A DNA stretch of 64,000 bases from Ramlibacter terrae (GTDB taxonomy: Bacteria; Pseudomonadota; Gammaproteobacteria; Burkholderiales; Burkholderiaceae_C), in contig CP053418.1 of assembly GCA_013127575.1 (NCBI GenBank), forward strand, positions 62,001-126,000. The letters are read 5' to 3'. The position numbers and the translations under genes are program-made. Numbering within the stretch: the first letter of the stretch is position 1; each line of letters opens with the position of its first letter. Below the pieces are notes generated by a model. That model had not been told where the DNA came from. It was given only the letters and a program-made list of their open reading frames with translations, and did not search any database. This document shows, piece after piece, positions 12,391 through 22,030 of the stretch.

Positions 12391-12454
12391 TGGATTGCGG
12401 CTCAAGGCCGCAATGACAAGGATCCTGTCATCCCGGCCTCGAGCCGGGATCCAT
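12391..12454. repeat. Palindromic intergenic repeat, family 2, copy 1
   Basis: Two hairpins: GGATTGCGGCTCAAGGCCGCAATGAC and GTCATCCCGGCCTCGAG...CCGGGATCC, in opposite orientation and separated by a few bases. The second hairpin runs into the 3' end of the ykgJ-like gene and supplies its stop codon. The same unit recurs at 28879-28962 and 56772-56852; a single half-unit is at 25215-25239. Confidence 0.85.
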
Positions 12455-12711
12455 GAACCCAGGCGCAGTCAAGCTTTCCAGCGAAGTGAGCCACTGCATC
12501 GCATGCTCGCGGCCGTCGCCGCACATCTCCGCATCCGCCTGCAGCCCACCGCAGAACGCCGGCCGCTCCGGCTTGCCGAACACGCGACACCGGTTCTCTT
12601 CGTCGAGCTGGATGCACCGGACGCCCGCCGGCTTGCCTTGCGGCATGCCCGGAATCGGGGGGTGATGGAGGGCGCGATGCAGCAGGCGCCGCAGCCCGGA
12701 CGGCAGTTCAT
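12428..12711 (-). CDS. YkgJ-family cysteine cluster protein
   Basis: About 94 aa when repaired. Small cytoplasmic protein with the N-terminal [10 protein letters not shown] cluster, then [17 protein letters not shown] and [15 protein letters not shown]. The seven to eight cysteines in this spacing define the YkgJ (UPF0153) zinc/iron-chelating family, whose job is not settled. One C is missing from a C run near 12656. The last residues ([10 protein letters not shown]) are encoded by the palindromic repeat, so the native C-terminus probably ended earlier in the ancestor. Divergent from mnmG with a 99-bp gap. Confidence 0.82.
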
Positions 12712-12810
12712 GGGCGCTATTGTCCGCTCCCGGCAAGGATGCATCCCACCACGTAAAATGCAGCCTTCCGGCCGTCGTGGCCGCCCCGCGCCGGGACCGG
12801 CGCCCATCCC

Positions 12811-14760
12811 ATGCTCTATCCAGAAGAATTCGACGTCATCGTGGTCGGCGGCGGCCATGCCGGAACGGAGGCCGCGCTGGCTGCCGCGCGCATGGGTTGC
12901 AAGACCCTGCTGCTCAGCCACAACATCGAGACGCTCGGCCAGATGAGCTGCAACCCGTCGATCGGCGGGATCGGCAAGGGCCACCTGGTCAAGGAAGTGG
13001 ACGCGCTCGGCGGCGCGATGGCTATCGCGACGGATGAGGCGGGCATCCAGTTCCGCATCCTCAATTCCAGCAAAGGGCCCGCCGTGCGCGCGACGCGCGC
13101 CCAAGCCGACCGCATCCTCTACAAGGCGGCGATCCGGCACCGGCTGGAGAACCAGCCGAACCTCACGCTGTTCCAGCAAGCCGTCGACGACTTGATGGTG
13201 GAGGGCGATCGCGTAGTCGGCGCCGTCACGCAGGTCGGCATCCGCTTCCGCGGCCGGACCGTCGTGCTGACCGCCGGCACTTTCCTGGACGGCAAGATCC
13301 ACGTCGGCCTGAACAACTACGCGGCTGGCCGCGCCGGTGACCCGCCGGCGGTCTCGCTGTCGGCGCGGCTGAAGGAGCTGAAGCTCCCGCAAGGGCGGCT
13401 GAAGACGGGGACGCCGCCGCGCATCGACGGCCGTTCGATCGACTTCTCGAAGTGCGAGGAGCAGCCCGGCGACCTCGACCCGGTGCCGGTGTTCAGCTTC
13501 ATGGGGCGGGCCGACATGCATCCGCGCCGGTGCCGTGCTGGATCACGCACACCAACGAGCGGACGCACGAGATCATCCGCTCGGGCTTCGACCGCAGCCC
13601 GATGTTCACCGGCAAGATCGAAGGCGTCGGGCCGCGCTACTGCCCGAGCGTGGAAGACAAGATCAACCGGTTCGCCGACAAGGACAGCCACCAGGTCTTC
13701 CCGGAGCCGGAAGGGCTGACCACGAACGAGTTCTACCCGAACGGGATCTCGACCAGCCTGCCGTTCGACATCCAGCTCGGCCTGGTGCGGACGCTGCCGG
13801 GCCTGGAGAAAGCGCACATCCTGCGGCCGGGTTATGCCATCGAGTACGACTACTTCGACCCGCGCGGGCTGAAGAGCAGCTTCGAAACGCGCGCGATCCG
13901 GGGTCTGTTCTTCGCCGGCCAGATCAACGGGACCACCGGCTACGAAGAGGCCGCGGCCCAAGGCCTGTTCGCCGGCATCAACGCAGCGCTGCAGTGCCGG
14001 GGCGAAGCGGCCTGGCTGCCGAGCCGGGACCAGGCTTACCTCGGAGTTCTGGTCGACGACCTCATCACCAAGGGCGTGACCGAACCGTACCGGATGTTCA
14101 CCAGCCGCGCCGAGTTCCGGTTGCAGCTCCGCGAGGACAACGCCGACCTTCGGCTGACGGAAGAAGGTCGAAGGATGGGCTTGGTGGACGACGCCCGTTG
14201 GGACGCCTTCAGCCGCAAGCGCGATGCTGTTTCACGTGAAACAGATCGCTTGAAGTCCACGGATCAACCCGCGCATCGTCTCCGCCGCGGAAACCGAGCG
14301 GGTTCTCGGCAAGAGCATCGAGCACGAATACAACCCGGGTGAGCTCCTGCGGCGGCCCAACATCAGCTACGAGAGCCTGCTCAGCCTGGAGGGCGGGCGG
14401 TATGCCGGCCCTGCTGTTTCACGTGAAACACTGGGCGACCTCTACGAACCTGTCGTCGAGCAGATCGAGATCGGCGCCAAGTACTCGGGGTACATCGAAC
14501 GGCAAAAGGATGAGATTGGCCGCGCCGCCCACTACGAACACCTGAAGCTGCCCGCCGAGCTGGACTACATGCAGGTGCCGGCGCTCAGCATCGAGGTGCG
14601 GCAGAAGCTGAACAAGCACCGGCCGGAGACGCTGGGCCTGGCCTCGCGAATCTCCGGAGTCACGCCGGCCGCCATCTCGCTGCTGCTGGTCCACCTGAAG
14701 AAGAACAAGTTCAAGGGCTTCGCCGAAGCCGCGAACGCAGCCGGGCAAGCCGCTGCATGA
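12811..14760 (+). CDS. mnmG: tRNA uridine-5-carboxymethylaminomethyl(34) synthesis enzyme MnmG
   Basis: About 650 aa when repaired. FAD/NADH enzyme that, with MnmE, modifies wobble U34 of tRNAs. N-terminal dinucleotide site [104 protein letters not shown] and the C-terminal [21 protein letters not shown] all match the family at usual length. Breaks near 13527 and 14262 (CCTGG sites), plus a restoring shift. Two perfect parS sites lie inside the gene and both encode VSRET. ATGA overlap with rsmG. An essential-type gene, so the breaks must be sequence errors. Confidence 0.97.
14228..14243. promoter_or_regulatory. parS centromere site 1 (inside mnmG)
   Basis: TGTTTCACGTGAAACA, a perfect 16-bp palindrome identical to the canonical chromosomal parS site bound by ParB. 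It lies in the mnmG reading frame, 3.2 kb upstream of parB. Confidence 0.95.
14415..14430. promoter_or_regulatory. parS centromere site 2 (inside mnmG)
   Basis: A second perfect TGTTTCACGTGAAACA, 171 bp after the first and in the same reading phase, again encoding VSRET. Confidence 0.95.
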
Positions 14761-15398
14761 GCGAGCTGGAAGAGGGCCTGCGCTCCGGCGCCGGCGCGCT
14801 CGGGCTGGACTTGTCGGATGAGCAGGTCCAGCGCCTGCTTGCCCACCTCGGGCTGTTGGCCAAGTGGAACAAGGTCTACAACCTGACCGCCGTGCGCGAC
14901 CCGCGCGAGATGCTCGTCCAGCACCTGCTGGACAGCCTCGCGGTGATCGCGCCGCTGCGCCGGCATGCCGCGGGCAGGGCGTTGAAGTTGCTCGACGTCG
15001 GCTCCGGAGGCGGACTGCCCGGTGCCGTGATCGCGATCTGCTGCCCGGAGCTCGACGTCGACTGCGTCGACGCGGTCGGCAAGAAGGCGGCGTTCATCCA
15101 GCAGGCTGCGGGGCAATTGGGCATCGCCAACCTGCGGGGCGTGCACGCCCGGGTCGAAACCTTGCACGGCCCGTACGACGTCATTTGCTCCCGCGCGTTC
15201 GCCTCGCTGCCCGACTTTGTGGTCTGGTCCAGCGGTGCGCTGGCGGAAGACGGCGTCTGGCTGGCCATGAAGGGCAAGCACCCGGCGCAGGAAATCGCCG
15301 AGTTGCCGCCCCAAACGGACGTGTTTCACGTGGAACAACTCACCGTTCCCGGCACGGATGCGGAGCGCTGCATCGTCTGGATGAGGCGCAGCCGTTAA
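14757..15398 (+). CDS. rsmG: 16S rRNA (guanine527-N7)-methyltransferase RsmG
   Basis: 213 aa, intact. SAM-dependent methyltransferase: WNKVYNLTAVRDPREMLVQH, the glycine-rich SAM loop LLDVGSGGGLPGAVIAI, DVDCVDAVGKKAAFIQQAA, then SRAFASLPDFV and the KGKHPAQEI end. Its start overlaps the mnmG stop by 4 bp (ATGA), the normal gidA-gidB arrangement. A third parS variant lies in its 3' part (VFHVEQL). Modification of G527 affects streptomycin sensitivity in the family. Confidence 0.96.
   Translation: MSELEEGLRSGAGALGLDLSDEQVQRLLAHLGLLAKWNKVYNLTAVRDPREMLVQHLLDSLAVIAPLRRHAAGRALKLLDVGSGGGLPGAVIAICCPELDVDCVDAVGKKAAFIQQAAGQLGIANLRGVHARVETLHGPYDVICSRAFASLPDFVVWSSGALAEDGVWLAMKGKHPAQEIAELPPQTDVFHVEQLTVPGTDAERCIVWMRRSR
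15322..15337. promoter_or_regulatory. parS centromere site 3 (inside rsmG)
   Basis: TGTTTCACGTGGAACA: one arm of the TTTC/GAAA type and one of the TTCC/GGAA type, both permitted by the parS consensus. Central CACGTG intact. Confidence 0.85.
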
Positions 15399-15423
15399 AC
15401 TCGGCCTTTCCCGGAGGGCCCCC

Positions 15424-16038
15424 ATGCTTGGCGTTGCAGACTACGGCGCGTTCGTCGCCGCGATCCTGATCTTTCTGTTGATTCCGGGGCCCGGGAACCT
15501 CGCCCTCATCACCTCCACCGGCAAGGGCGGCATCGCCGGCGGACTCGCCGCCACCTTCGGCGTCATCGCCGGCGCGACCGGTGCTCATGTGGGCGGCGGT
15601 CGCGGGCGTCGCCGCTTTGCTGGCCACGTATCCCACCGCCTTCCATGCCGTCCAGTGGCTGGGAGCTGCCTACCTCGCCTGGCTCGGCGTTCGCATGTTG
15701 CTGGCGAAGCCGGGCGACGCGCCGGTGCTGCACATCGAGCCGCGCCACTACTTCAAGCAGGCAGGCCTCATCACGCTGCTGAACCCGAAGGCGATCGTCT
15801 TCTACATGGCGTTCTTCCCGCTGTTCGTCGATCCGGCCCGGCACCAGGGCATGGTGACTTTCGGCCTGATGGCGGCGACCATCGCGGTGCTGACCTTCCT
15901 GTACGGACTGACCGTCGTGCTGCTGACGCACTTCCTCGCGGAGCGCATGCGCGCCAACCCCATGATCGCCCGCGTGCTGGAGAAGGTCGCCGGCCTCTGC
16001 CTGCTGGGCTTCGGCGTGAAGCTCGCCGTCTCGGGTAA
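15424..16038 (+). CDS. LysE/RhtB-family amino-acid exporter
   Basis: About 205 aa when repaired. Six-helix membrane exporter: ILIFLLIPGPGNLALITSTG with the family's PGP motif, VQWLGAAYLAWLGVRMLL, GLITLLNPKAIVFYMAFFP, and helices to GLCLLGFGVKLAVS. The frame changes near 15580 and again near 16034, where a missing G hides the TAA at 16036-16038, so that the raw reading runs straight into parA. Between rsmG (25 bp) and parA (4 bp), a position it holds in many Comamonadaceae. Substrate unknown. Confidence 0.88.
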   Translation: MLGVADYGAFVAAILIFLLIPGPGNLALITSTGKGGIAGGLAATFGVIAGATGAHVGGGRGRRRFAGHVSHRLPCRPVAGSCLPRLARRSHVAGEAGRRAGAAHRAAPLLQAGRPHHAAEPEGDRLLHGVLPAVRRSGPAPGHGDFRPDGGDHRGADLPVRTDRRAADALPRGAHARQPHDRPRAGEGRRPLPAGLRREARRLG

Positions 16039-16042
16039 ACCG

Positions 16043-16831
16043 ATGGCCAAGATCTTCTGTGTAGCCAACCAAAAGGGCGGCGTCGGCAAGACCACCACCA
16101 CCGTCAACCTCGCCGCTGGTTTGGCGAAGGTGGGGCAGCGGGTGCTGATGGTTGACCTGGATCCGCAGGGCAACGCCACCATGGGCTCGGGCGTCGACAA
16201 GCGCCAGCTCAAGATGACGGTCTACGACGTGCTGCTGGAGTCCGCCTCCGTCGCCGAAGCGCGGGTGCGCAGCGATCGGCTGGTGGAGGCCGGTTGCAGC
16301 TACGACGTGCTGGGCGCCAACCGCGAACTGGCGGGCGCCGAGGTCGAACTGGTCGAGGTCGAGCGCCGCGAAAAGCGGCTGAAGACCGCGCTGGCGGAAG
16401 TCGCCGGCGACTACGACTTCGTGCTGATCGACTGCCCGCCTTCGCTCTCGATGCTCACGCTCAACGGGCTGTGCGCCGCACATGGCGTGATCGTCCCGAT
16501 GCAGTGCGAGTACTTCGCGCTCGAAGGGCTGTCCGACCTGGTCAACACCATCAAGCAGGTGCACGCCAACCTGAACAAGGACACGGAGATCATCGGCCTG
16601 CTGCGCGTGATGTTCGATCCGCGCATCACGCTGCAGCAGCAGGTGAGCGACCAGCTCAAGTCGCACTTCGGCGACAAGGTGTTCAACACCGTCATCCCGC
16701 GCAACGTGCGGCTGGCCGAGGCGCCCAGCTACGGGCTGCCGGGCGTGGCCTTCGACCCGGCGGCGCGCGGCAGCCAGGCCTTCGTGGAGTTCGCGAAGGA
16801 GATGGTCGACCGCATCGAGAAGATGAAGTGA
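16043..16831 (+). CDS. parA: Chromosome partitioning ATPase ParA
   Basis: 262 aa, intact. Deviant Walker A KGGVGKTTTTVNLAAGLA with the signature first lysine, switch I VDLDPQGNATMGSG, Walker B YDFVLIDCPPSLSMLTLNGL, and the DNA-contacting C-terminal half. This is the short Soj/ParA type without an N-terminal HTH, as in chromosomal systems. It works with ParB and the three parS sites 0.7-1.8 kb upstream to move new origins apart. Start ATG 16043, directly after the lysE stop. Confidence 0.96.
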   Translation: MAKIFCVANQKGGVGKTTTTVNLAAGLAKVGQRVLMVDLDPQGNATMGSGVDKRQLKMTVYDVLLESASVAEARVRSDRLVEAGCSYDVLGANRELAGAEVELVEVERREKRLKTALAEVAGDYDFVLIDCPPSLSMLTLNGLCAAHGVIVPMQCEYFALEGLSDLVNTIKQVHANLNKDTEIIGLLRVMFDPRITLQQQVSDQLKSHFGDKVFNTVIPRNVRLAEAPSYGLPGVAFDPAARGSQAFVEFAKEMVDRIEKMK

Positions 16832-16880
16832 GCTGCAGGCCGCGCCGCAGCTGCGTCCAACGCTACGAACACCATAGCAG

Positions 16881-17420
16881 ATGAAACCCCAGAACGTCCT
16901 GCTGCTGCCCGGATGGGAGAACAGCGGCCCCAAGCACTGGCAAAGCCTGTGGGAGCAGCGCCATGGCTACGTGCGCGTCGAACAGCACGACTGGATGAAG
17001 CCGCTGCGCGGCGACTGGGTCGCGCGGCTGGAGGACGTGATCCTCTCGCGCAGCGAGCCGGTGGTGCTGGTGGCGCACAGCCTCGGCTGCATCCTCACCG
17101 CCGCCTGGGCAGCCCATTCGCGGAACACGCACCGCGTGAAGGCGGCGCTGCTGGTGGCGCCCGGCGACGTCGAGCGGCCAGAAATCCGCGAGCAGATCCC
17201 GAGCTGGTCGCCGATCGAACTGCGGGCGCTGCCGTTCACCAGCGTGCTCCCGGGCAGCCGCACCGATCCGTATTGCGAATTCGAACGGGCGCGCCTGTTC
17301 GCCCACGCATGGGGCGCGCAGTTCATGGACTACGGCGACTGCGGCCACATCAACGCCGATTCCGGCACGGCCAGCTGGCCCGAAGGCCACGTCCTGCTGC
17401 AGGACCTCATGAAAGACTGA
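16881..17420 (+). CDS. RBBP9/YdeN-family alpha/beta hydrolase
   Basis: 179 aa, intact. Serine-hydrolase fold: LLLPGWENSGPKHWQSLWE, nucleophile elbow VLVAHSLGCILTA, and a distal Asp/His pair (SRTDPYCEFE, YGDCGHINADSG). Family function is generally unknown. It sits between parA (49 bp) and parB (4 bp before the ATG), interrupting the usual parAB pair; co-transcription with parB is very likely, but a role in segregation is not implied by the sequence. Confidence 0.88.
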   Translation: MKPQNVLLLPGWENSGPKHWQSLWEQRHGYVRVEQHDWMKPLRGDWVARLEDVILSRSEPVVLVAHSLGCILTAAWAAHSRNTHRVKAALLVAPGDVERPEIREQIPSWSPIELRALPFTSVLPGSRTDPYCEFERARLFAHAWGAQFMDYGDCGHINADSGTASWPEGHVLLQDLMKD

Positions 17421-17424
17421 ACCG

Positions 17425-18348
17425 ATGGTCACCAAGAAACCCAAGGGCCTCGGCCGCGGCCTCGAAGCACTGCTCGGGCCCAAGTTCGACGAGAACGCCG
17501 CCGCCGCCGAAGTGCCGGGCAGCACGCCGGGCCAGCCCGCGTCGCTGCTCCTCGGCGACATGGTGCCGGGCGAATACCAGCCGCGCACGCGCATGGACGA
17601 GGGCGCGCTCTACGAGCTGGCCGAGTCGATCAAGGCGCAGGGCATCATGCAGCCGATCCTGGTGCGCAAGCTCGCGGACGGCGCCAACGCCGGCAAGTAC
17701 GAGATCATCGCCGGCGAGCGCCGCTTCCGCGCCGCGAAGCTCGCGGGCCTCGACAGCGTGCCGGTGCTGGTGCGCGACGTGCCGAACGAAGCCGCCGCGG
17801 CGATGGCGCTGATCGAGAACATCCAGCGCGAGGACCTCAATCCGCTGGAAGAGGCGCAGGGCCTGCAGCGGCTGATCAAGGATTTCGGGCTGACGCACGA
17901 GCAGGCGGCGCAGGCCGTCGGCCGCTCGCGCAGCGCTGCGTCCAACCTGCTGCGCCTGCTGAACCTGGCCGACCCGGTGCAGACGATGCTGATGGCGGGC
18001 GACCTCGACATGGGCCACGCCCGGGCGCTGCTGGCGCTGGAACGGGCCGCGCAGATCACGGCCGCCAACCAGATCGCGCAGAAAAAGCTGTCGGTGCGCG
18101 AAGCCGAAAGCTTGGTCAAGAAGATCGGCGCCGAGTTCAGCCTGGTCTCGCCGCGGCCCGCCAAGGAGAAGTCACGCGACCTGAAGCGGGTGGAGGAAGA
18201 GCTCTCCGACCTGCTGACGGCGGAGGTCGAAGTGCGGGTGAAGAAGCGCGTGAAGCGCCACGGCCGGGTCGAGGAACTCGGCGAGGTCGCGATCCATTTC
18301 GGCTCGCTCGACGAGCTCAACGGGCTCATCGACCGGCTGCGCAAGTAA
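17425..18348 (+). CDS. parB: Chromosome partitioning protein ParB (CTPase/clamp)
   Basis: 307 aa, intact. N-terminal basic tail RGLGRGLEALLG, then the ParB/Srx CTPase core with IIAGERRFRAAKLAG (GERRFR motif, C-box 2) and ALIENIQREDLNPLEEAQ (C-box 3), the parS-binding helix-turn-helix LTHEQAAQAVGRSRSAASNLLRL, and a C-terminal dimerisation domain. Full length for the chromosomal family. It loads at the TGTTTCACGTGAAACA sites in mnmG/rsmG. Followed by a strong hairpin shared with the convergent lipoprotein gene. Confidence 0.97.
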   Translation: MVTKKPKGLGRGLEALLGPKFDENAAAAEVPGSTPGQPASLLLGDMVPGEYQPRTRMDEGALYELAESIKAQGIMQPILVRKLADGANAGKYEIIAGERRFRAAKLAGLDSVPVLVRDVPNEAAAAMALIENIQREDLNPLEEAQGLQRLIKDFGLTHEQAAQAVGRSRSAASNLLRLLNLADPVQTMLMAGDLDMGHARALLALERAAQITAANQIAQKKLSVREAESLVKKIGAEFSLVSPRPAKEKSRDLKRVEEELSDLLTAEVEVRVKKRVKRHGRVEELGEVAIHFGSLDELNGLIDRLRK

Positions 18349-18349
18349 C

Positions 18350-18375
18350 CGGGAGAGCGAGCGCCCGCTCTCCCG
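18350..18375. terminator. Hairpin between convergent parB and lipoprotein genes
   Basis: CGGGAGAGCG and CGCTCTCCCG form a perfect 10-bp stem with a six-base loop, one base after the parB stop and 14 bases before the stop of the convergent gene. No T tract follows on either strand, so it may be a weak bidirectional terminator or mRNA-end stabiliser. Confidence 0.6.
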
Positions 18376-18388
18376 CCAGCCCACTGGT

Positions 18389-19380
18389 TTACTGCGTGTA
18401 AGCCACCGTCGCGATGGCGCCGGCGCAGTCGCCCGGCGCATAGCTGTAGCTGTACTTGATGCTGTAGTCGCCGCCCGGCGTGGCGCCCGCGGCCGCAATG
18501 TCCTGCAGTTGCGCGTTGCCGGCTTCGCAGCTGCCGGTCGGCAGGCCGGTGATGCAGATCTTGGTGGCGGGCAGCGTGAACGGGAACGTGTTGCCGTTGT
18601 GCTTGACCGAGCCGCTGCCGCTCACGGTGATGCCGCAGGAGGCGGTGCCCGTCACGGGGGCTTGGTCGGCGGCGTGGTCGTGGTGCCGCCGAAGTTGAAG
18701 CTGACCGAGGTGCCGTTGATCTTGCTGTACGCCGCGGCGAAAGCCGCCTGCAGCGCGGCCGGGTCCGAGAAAGCCGGAAAGCCGCCAGCTTGCCGCCGGA
18801 CGCCGGAACTGGGCGACCGCGCGCAGGATCTTGCCGTACGCGTCGGGCGTGCCGCCGACGGTCGGCTTCGAGGTCGCGATGTTGACGGTGCCCAGCTGGA
18901 ACTTGGCGGCCACGCTGGTCGCCGCGGTCGTGAAGCCGGCGCTGGTCAGGCCGCCGGCCGCGCCCTTGGCGACGTTGTAGGCCACCGAGGTCAGGGGCGT
19001 GATTTCGCCGGTGACGGTGCCGCCGCCGGCTTTCACCACGACCTGCATCGGCGCCTCGAGCGTCGCCGTCTTGCCGGTCGCTTCGTCGGTGTAGGTGCCG
19101 CCGCTGGCTTCGATCACGACGTCGCCGTCGTAGTCGATGTCCATGCTGTAGCCGCCGGTGGAGCCGGTCGTGACGCATTCGATCTTGTCGCCCTTGCCGG
19201 CCGCGGTGGCGCGGTAGGCGCAGACTTCGGCGCCGGAGACCGGGCCCTTCACCACGTTGCCGGAGACGGCGGTACTGGGGTCGTTCCGCCGCCACCGCCA
19301 CCGCCGCCGCCGCAGGCGACGAGGAGGGCGGCGGCGCCGATGGCGCAGAGGGCAAGGGGAGCGTGGCGTGATGCGGACAT
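18389..19380 (-). CDS. Hypothetical lipoprotein with Gly-rich N-terminus and carboxypeptidase-regulatory-like repeat
   Basis: About 330 aa when repaired. Signal peptide MSASRHAPLALCAIGAAALL followed by a lipobox VAC and a long Gly run (CGGGGGGGGG), typical of surface lipoproteins of Burkholderiales. The mature part starts VSGNVVKGPVSGAEVCAYRA, a beta-sandwich repeat often seen at the start of such proteins, and later has SCGITVSGSGSVKHNGNTF and a C-terminal GDYSIKYSYSYAPGDCAGA with two to four Cys. Breaks in the Gly run (about 19287), near 18800 and 18660. No function recognised. Confidence 0.7.
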
Positions 19381-19497
19381 GGATCTGGCTTTCGTGCAGG
19401 TGAAGGGAGGCGTTGGCGCAGGTTATGCAGCGCGTGTCCGCGTGTGCACCCTCCGATCCGGGGGAGGCGCAGCGCGACCGTGAACTAGACTGCATCC

Positions 19498-20170
19498 ATG
19501 TCGCATTTGTCCTTCGACCGCGCCCTCATCGTCGAGGATCTCGACGAGCCGCGCCGGTGGCTGGCGGAAATCCTGCCCCGCGCCTTGCCCGGCGTGCAGG
19601 CGGTCGACACCGCCGCCACGCTCGCCGAGGCGCGCGAGCGGATGCGCAGCCACGGCTACGCCCCTGGCGCTGGTCGACTGGGGCTTGCCCGACGGCAACA
19701 GCGAAGGCCTGATCGCGGAACTGGTCGCCGCCCGTCCCGGCGCGGTGGTGATCGTGGCCACCATCCACGACGACGACACGCACGTGTTCCCGGCCTTGCG
19801 CGCGGGCGCCACCGGCTACATCCTGAAGTCGCAGCCCACCGAGGACGTGATGGCGCAATTGCGGCGCATCGAATCGGGCGAGCCGGCGCTGTCGCCTTCG
19901 ATCGCGCTGCGCGTGCTGCGCCATTTCCGCGCCGCGCCCGCCGCCCACGAGCCCGCGGCCGCACCGCCGCTGGCCGTGAAGCTCACCGACCGCGAGGTCG
20001 ACGTGCTGCGGCTGATCGCCAAGGGCTACCGCTCGCCCGAGGTGGGGCCGCTGCTCGGGATCAGCCCCACCACCGTCAGCGGCTACGTGCGCGACATCTA
20101 CCGCAAGCTCGGGATCTCGTCGCGCGCCGAAGCCGCGATGGAAGCCGCGCGCCGCGGGCTGGTGGCCTGA
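19498..20170 (+). CDS. NarL/LuxR-family response regulator
   Basis: About 224 aa when repaired. Receiver domain: IVEDLDEPRRWL with the acidic pair, phospho-Asp in LALVDWGLPDG, VATIHDDDTHVFPALRAGAT and the Lys in YILKSQP. C-terminal LuxR helix-turn-helix LTDREVDVLRLIAKGYRSPE...ISPTTVSGYVRDIYRKLGIS. One base missing near 19665 in a CCCTGG. It runs tail-to-tail into the sensor kinase encoded on the other strand, with which it probably forms a pair. Confidence 0.9.
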
Positions 20171-22029
20171 CCCGCCGCCAGCGGCAGCCACAGCACCACC
20201 TCCGTTCCCGGGCCGTCGCTGCACGGGCCGACCGCGAGGTCGGCGCCGATCTGCGCCGCCCGGTACCGCATGTTGGCCAAGCCGCGCGAGCCCGCGCGTT
20301 CGCCCTGCAACTGCAGGCCGCGGCCGTCGTCGCGGATGGCGATGACGAGCGTGGCCTCCCTCACCTGCGCATCCAACACCATGCGGCGCGCCTGCGCGTG
20401 CTTGACGATGTTGGCGGCGGCCTCCTGCAGGATGCGCATCACCTGCAACGCGACCTCGCCGGTGAGCTGCACGTCGTCGAGCCCGTCGCCGATGTGCCAT
20501 TCGAGCGTGACGCCCGCCGCCTGCAGCCGGTGGTCCCACCGGTTGCGCCATGCGGCCAGCGCGCCGGGCAGGTAGTGGCCCGGTCGGTGCTGTCCATCAG
20601 CAGCCGCAGCTCGTCGATGCTGTCCTGCAGCGACTGCCGCAGCTGCGGCGGCGGCAGCGCGTCGCGTTCCACGCCGCGCAGCATCGTCATCAGCTGCGCG
20701 CCGAGGCCGTCGTGCATGTCGCGCAGCAGCCGTTCGCGTTCCTGCGTGCGCGCAGCTTCGTCCTCGGTGGCGCGCAGCCGCGCGTAGCTCTGTTCCAGTT
20801 CGGCTGTCTTGCGCCGCACGTGGGCTTCCAGCTCCTCGTTGCTGCGCTCGGCGCGGTTCAGCGTCAGCACCACGTACTGGCCCGACATCGCCGCGAAGCC
20901 GACCAGCATCGTGGCGAAGCCCCAGAAGACATAGCTCGGCTCCATCGGCCCGAGCTGGCCGCCGATCACCAGCACGTCGTGCACCGCGCAGAACAGCAGC
21001 CCGCCCAGCCCGGTGAACAGCGTGCCGACATGCCAGCGCGCCAGTTGGGCGCGGCGCCGCGCCACGGCGACCAGCAGCGACGAGATCATGACGAAGCCCG
21101 CGGCCGGCTGATCGCGCGCATCGCCAGCCCGCCGCGCTCGAACGCGATCGAGAGCGCCAGGCCGGCGACGCACGCGGCCGTGCCGATCCACAGCACGCGG
21201 TGCAGGCGCGGCGTCCAGGCGTTCAGCAGCGACAGCACCGACGCCGACACGGCGGCCGCGGCGAGCAGCACGTTGAGCGGGTTGAACTGCTCGAACAGGG
21301 CCGGCGCCAGCGGCACCAGCGGGGCGTAGTACGCGAGGCCGCGCCAGCCCCACAGGCCGCAGGCGACCGCGAGCCAGAGCAGCGAGCGGTCGCCCGGCGG
21401 CGCGTCCACAGCAGCAAGGCCAGCGCCCCGAGCACCAGCACCACGCCGGACGCGATGTCCGCGAACGCCACCACGCCTTCGAGCGTGCGGGCCTGCACCG
21501 GCAGCAGCAGGTTGGTCGGTCCGAGCTCGGCGGCGACGATGCCGGACGGAATGAAGGTGATGGTCAGCAGCTCGATGCGGACCGTGCGCGTGCCCGGCTC
21601 CAGCGCGAACAGCGCGGGGATGCGGCCGTTGTACACGGCACGTTCGCTGGCGGCCAGCCGCGCCACCCACTGGTCGGTGGGCAGGCGGCCGCCGGCGCTG
21701 AGCAAGGCCAGCGGCCGGCCCGCATCGTCATGGATGGTGAAGGGCGCGCCGACGCGGAACAGCCAGAGCGCCGCGGTGCCGGCCCCGGCGCAGCGGCTCA
21801 CGTCGAGCGTGTAGCCCACCCGCACGTCTTCGACGCGCAGGGGCCGCGGCAGGTCGTCGGGCAGCGTGACGGTGCTTCGGGTCGGCGGAGCGTCCGCGTG
21901 CGCGATCGTGCGTTCGGCGGTCGACAGCGGCACGCGCGCGGTGCAGGCCTCCTCGGCGACGCCCGCGCCGGCGAATGCCGCCGGGAGCAGTGCCGCCAGC
22001 CAGCGGCGCCGGGACGCCGCGGTGCGCAC
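20098..22029 (-). CDS. 7TM-type sensor histidine kinase (NarX/HisKA_3 family)
   Basis: About 644 aa when repaired. Signal peptide, periplasmic 7TMR-DISM-like beta domain (residues about 30-190), then seven helices (for example IASGVVLVLGALALLLW, GTLFTGLGGLLFCAVHDVLV), a coiled segment (NEELEAHVRRKTAELEQSYA) and the HisKA_3 phosphoacceptor ERERLLRDMHDGLGAQLMTM. HATPase with DDGRGL and GSRGLANMRYRA. GTG start at 22029, 1 bp after the dehydrogenase stop. Breaks near 21404, 21110 and 20577. The last 24 codons overlap the response-regulator gene in antisense. Confidence 0.87.
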
Positions 22030-22030
22030 T

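Noticed and set aside
15581..16831. A continuous reading frame joining a LysE-type exporter to ParA
   Set aside because: A missing base just before TAA (16036-16038) removes the exporter stop; ParA has its own ATG and normal length, so this is an error, not a fusion.
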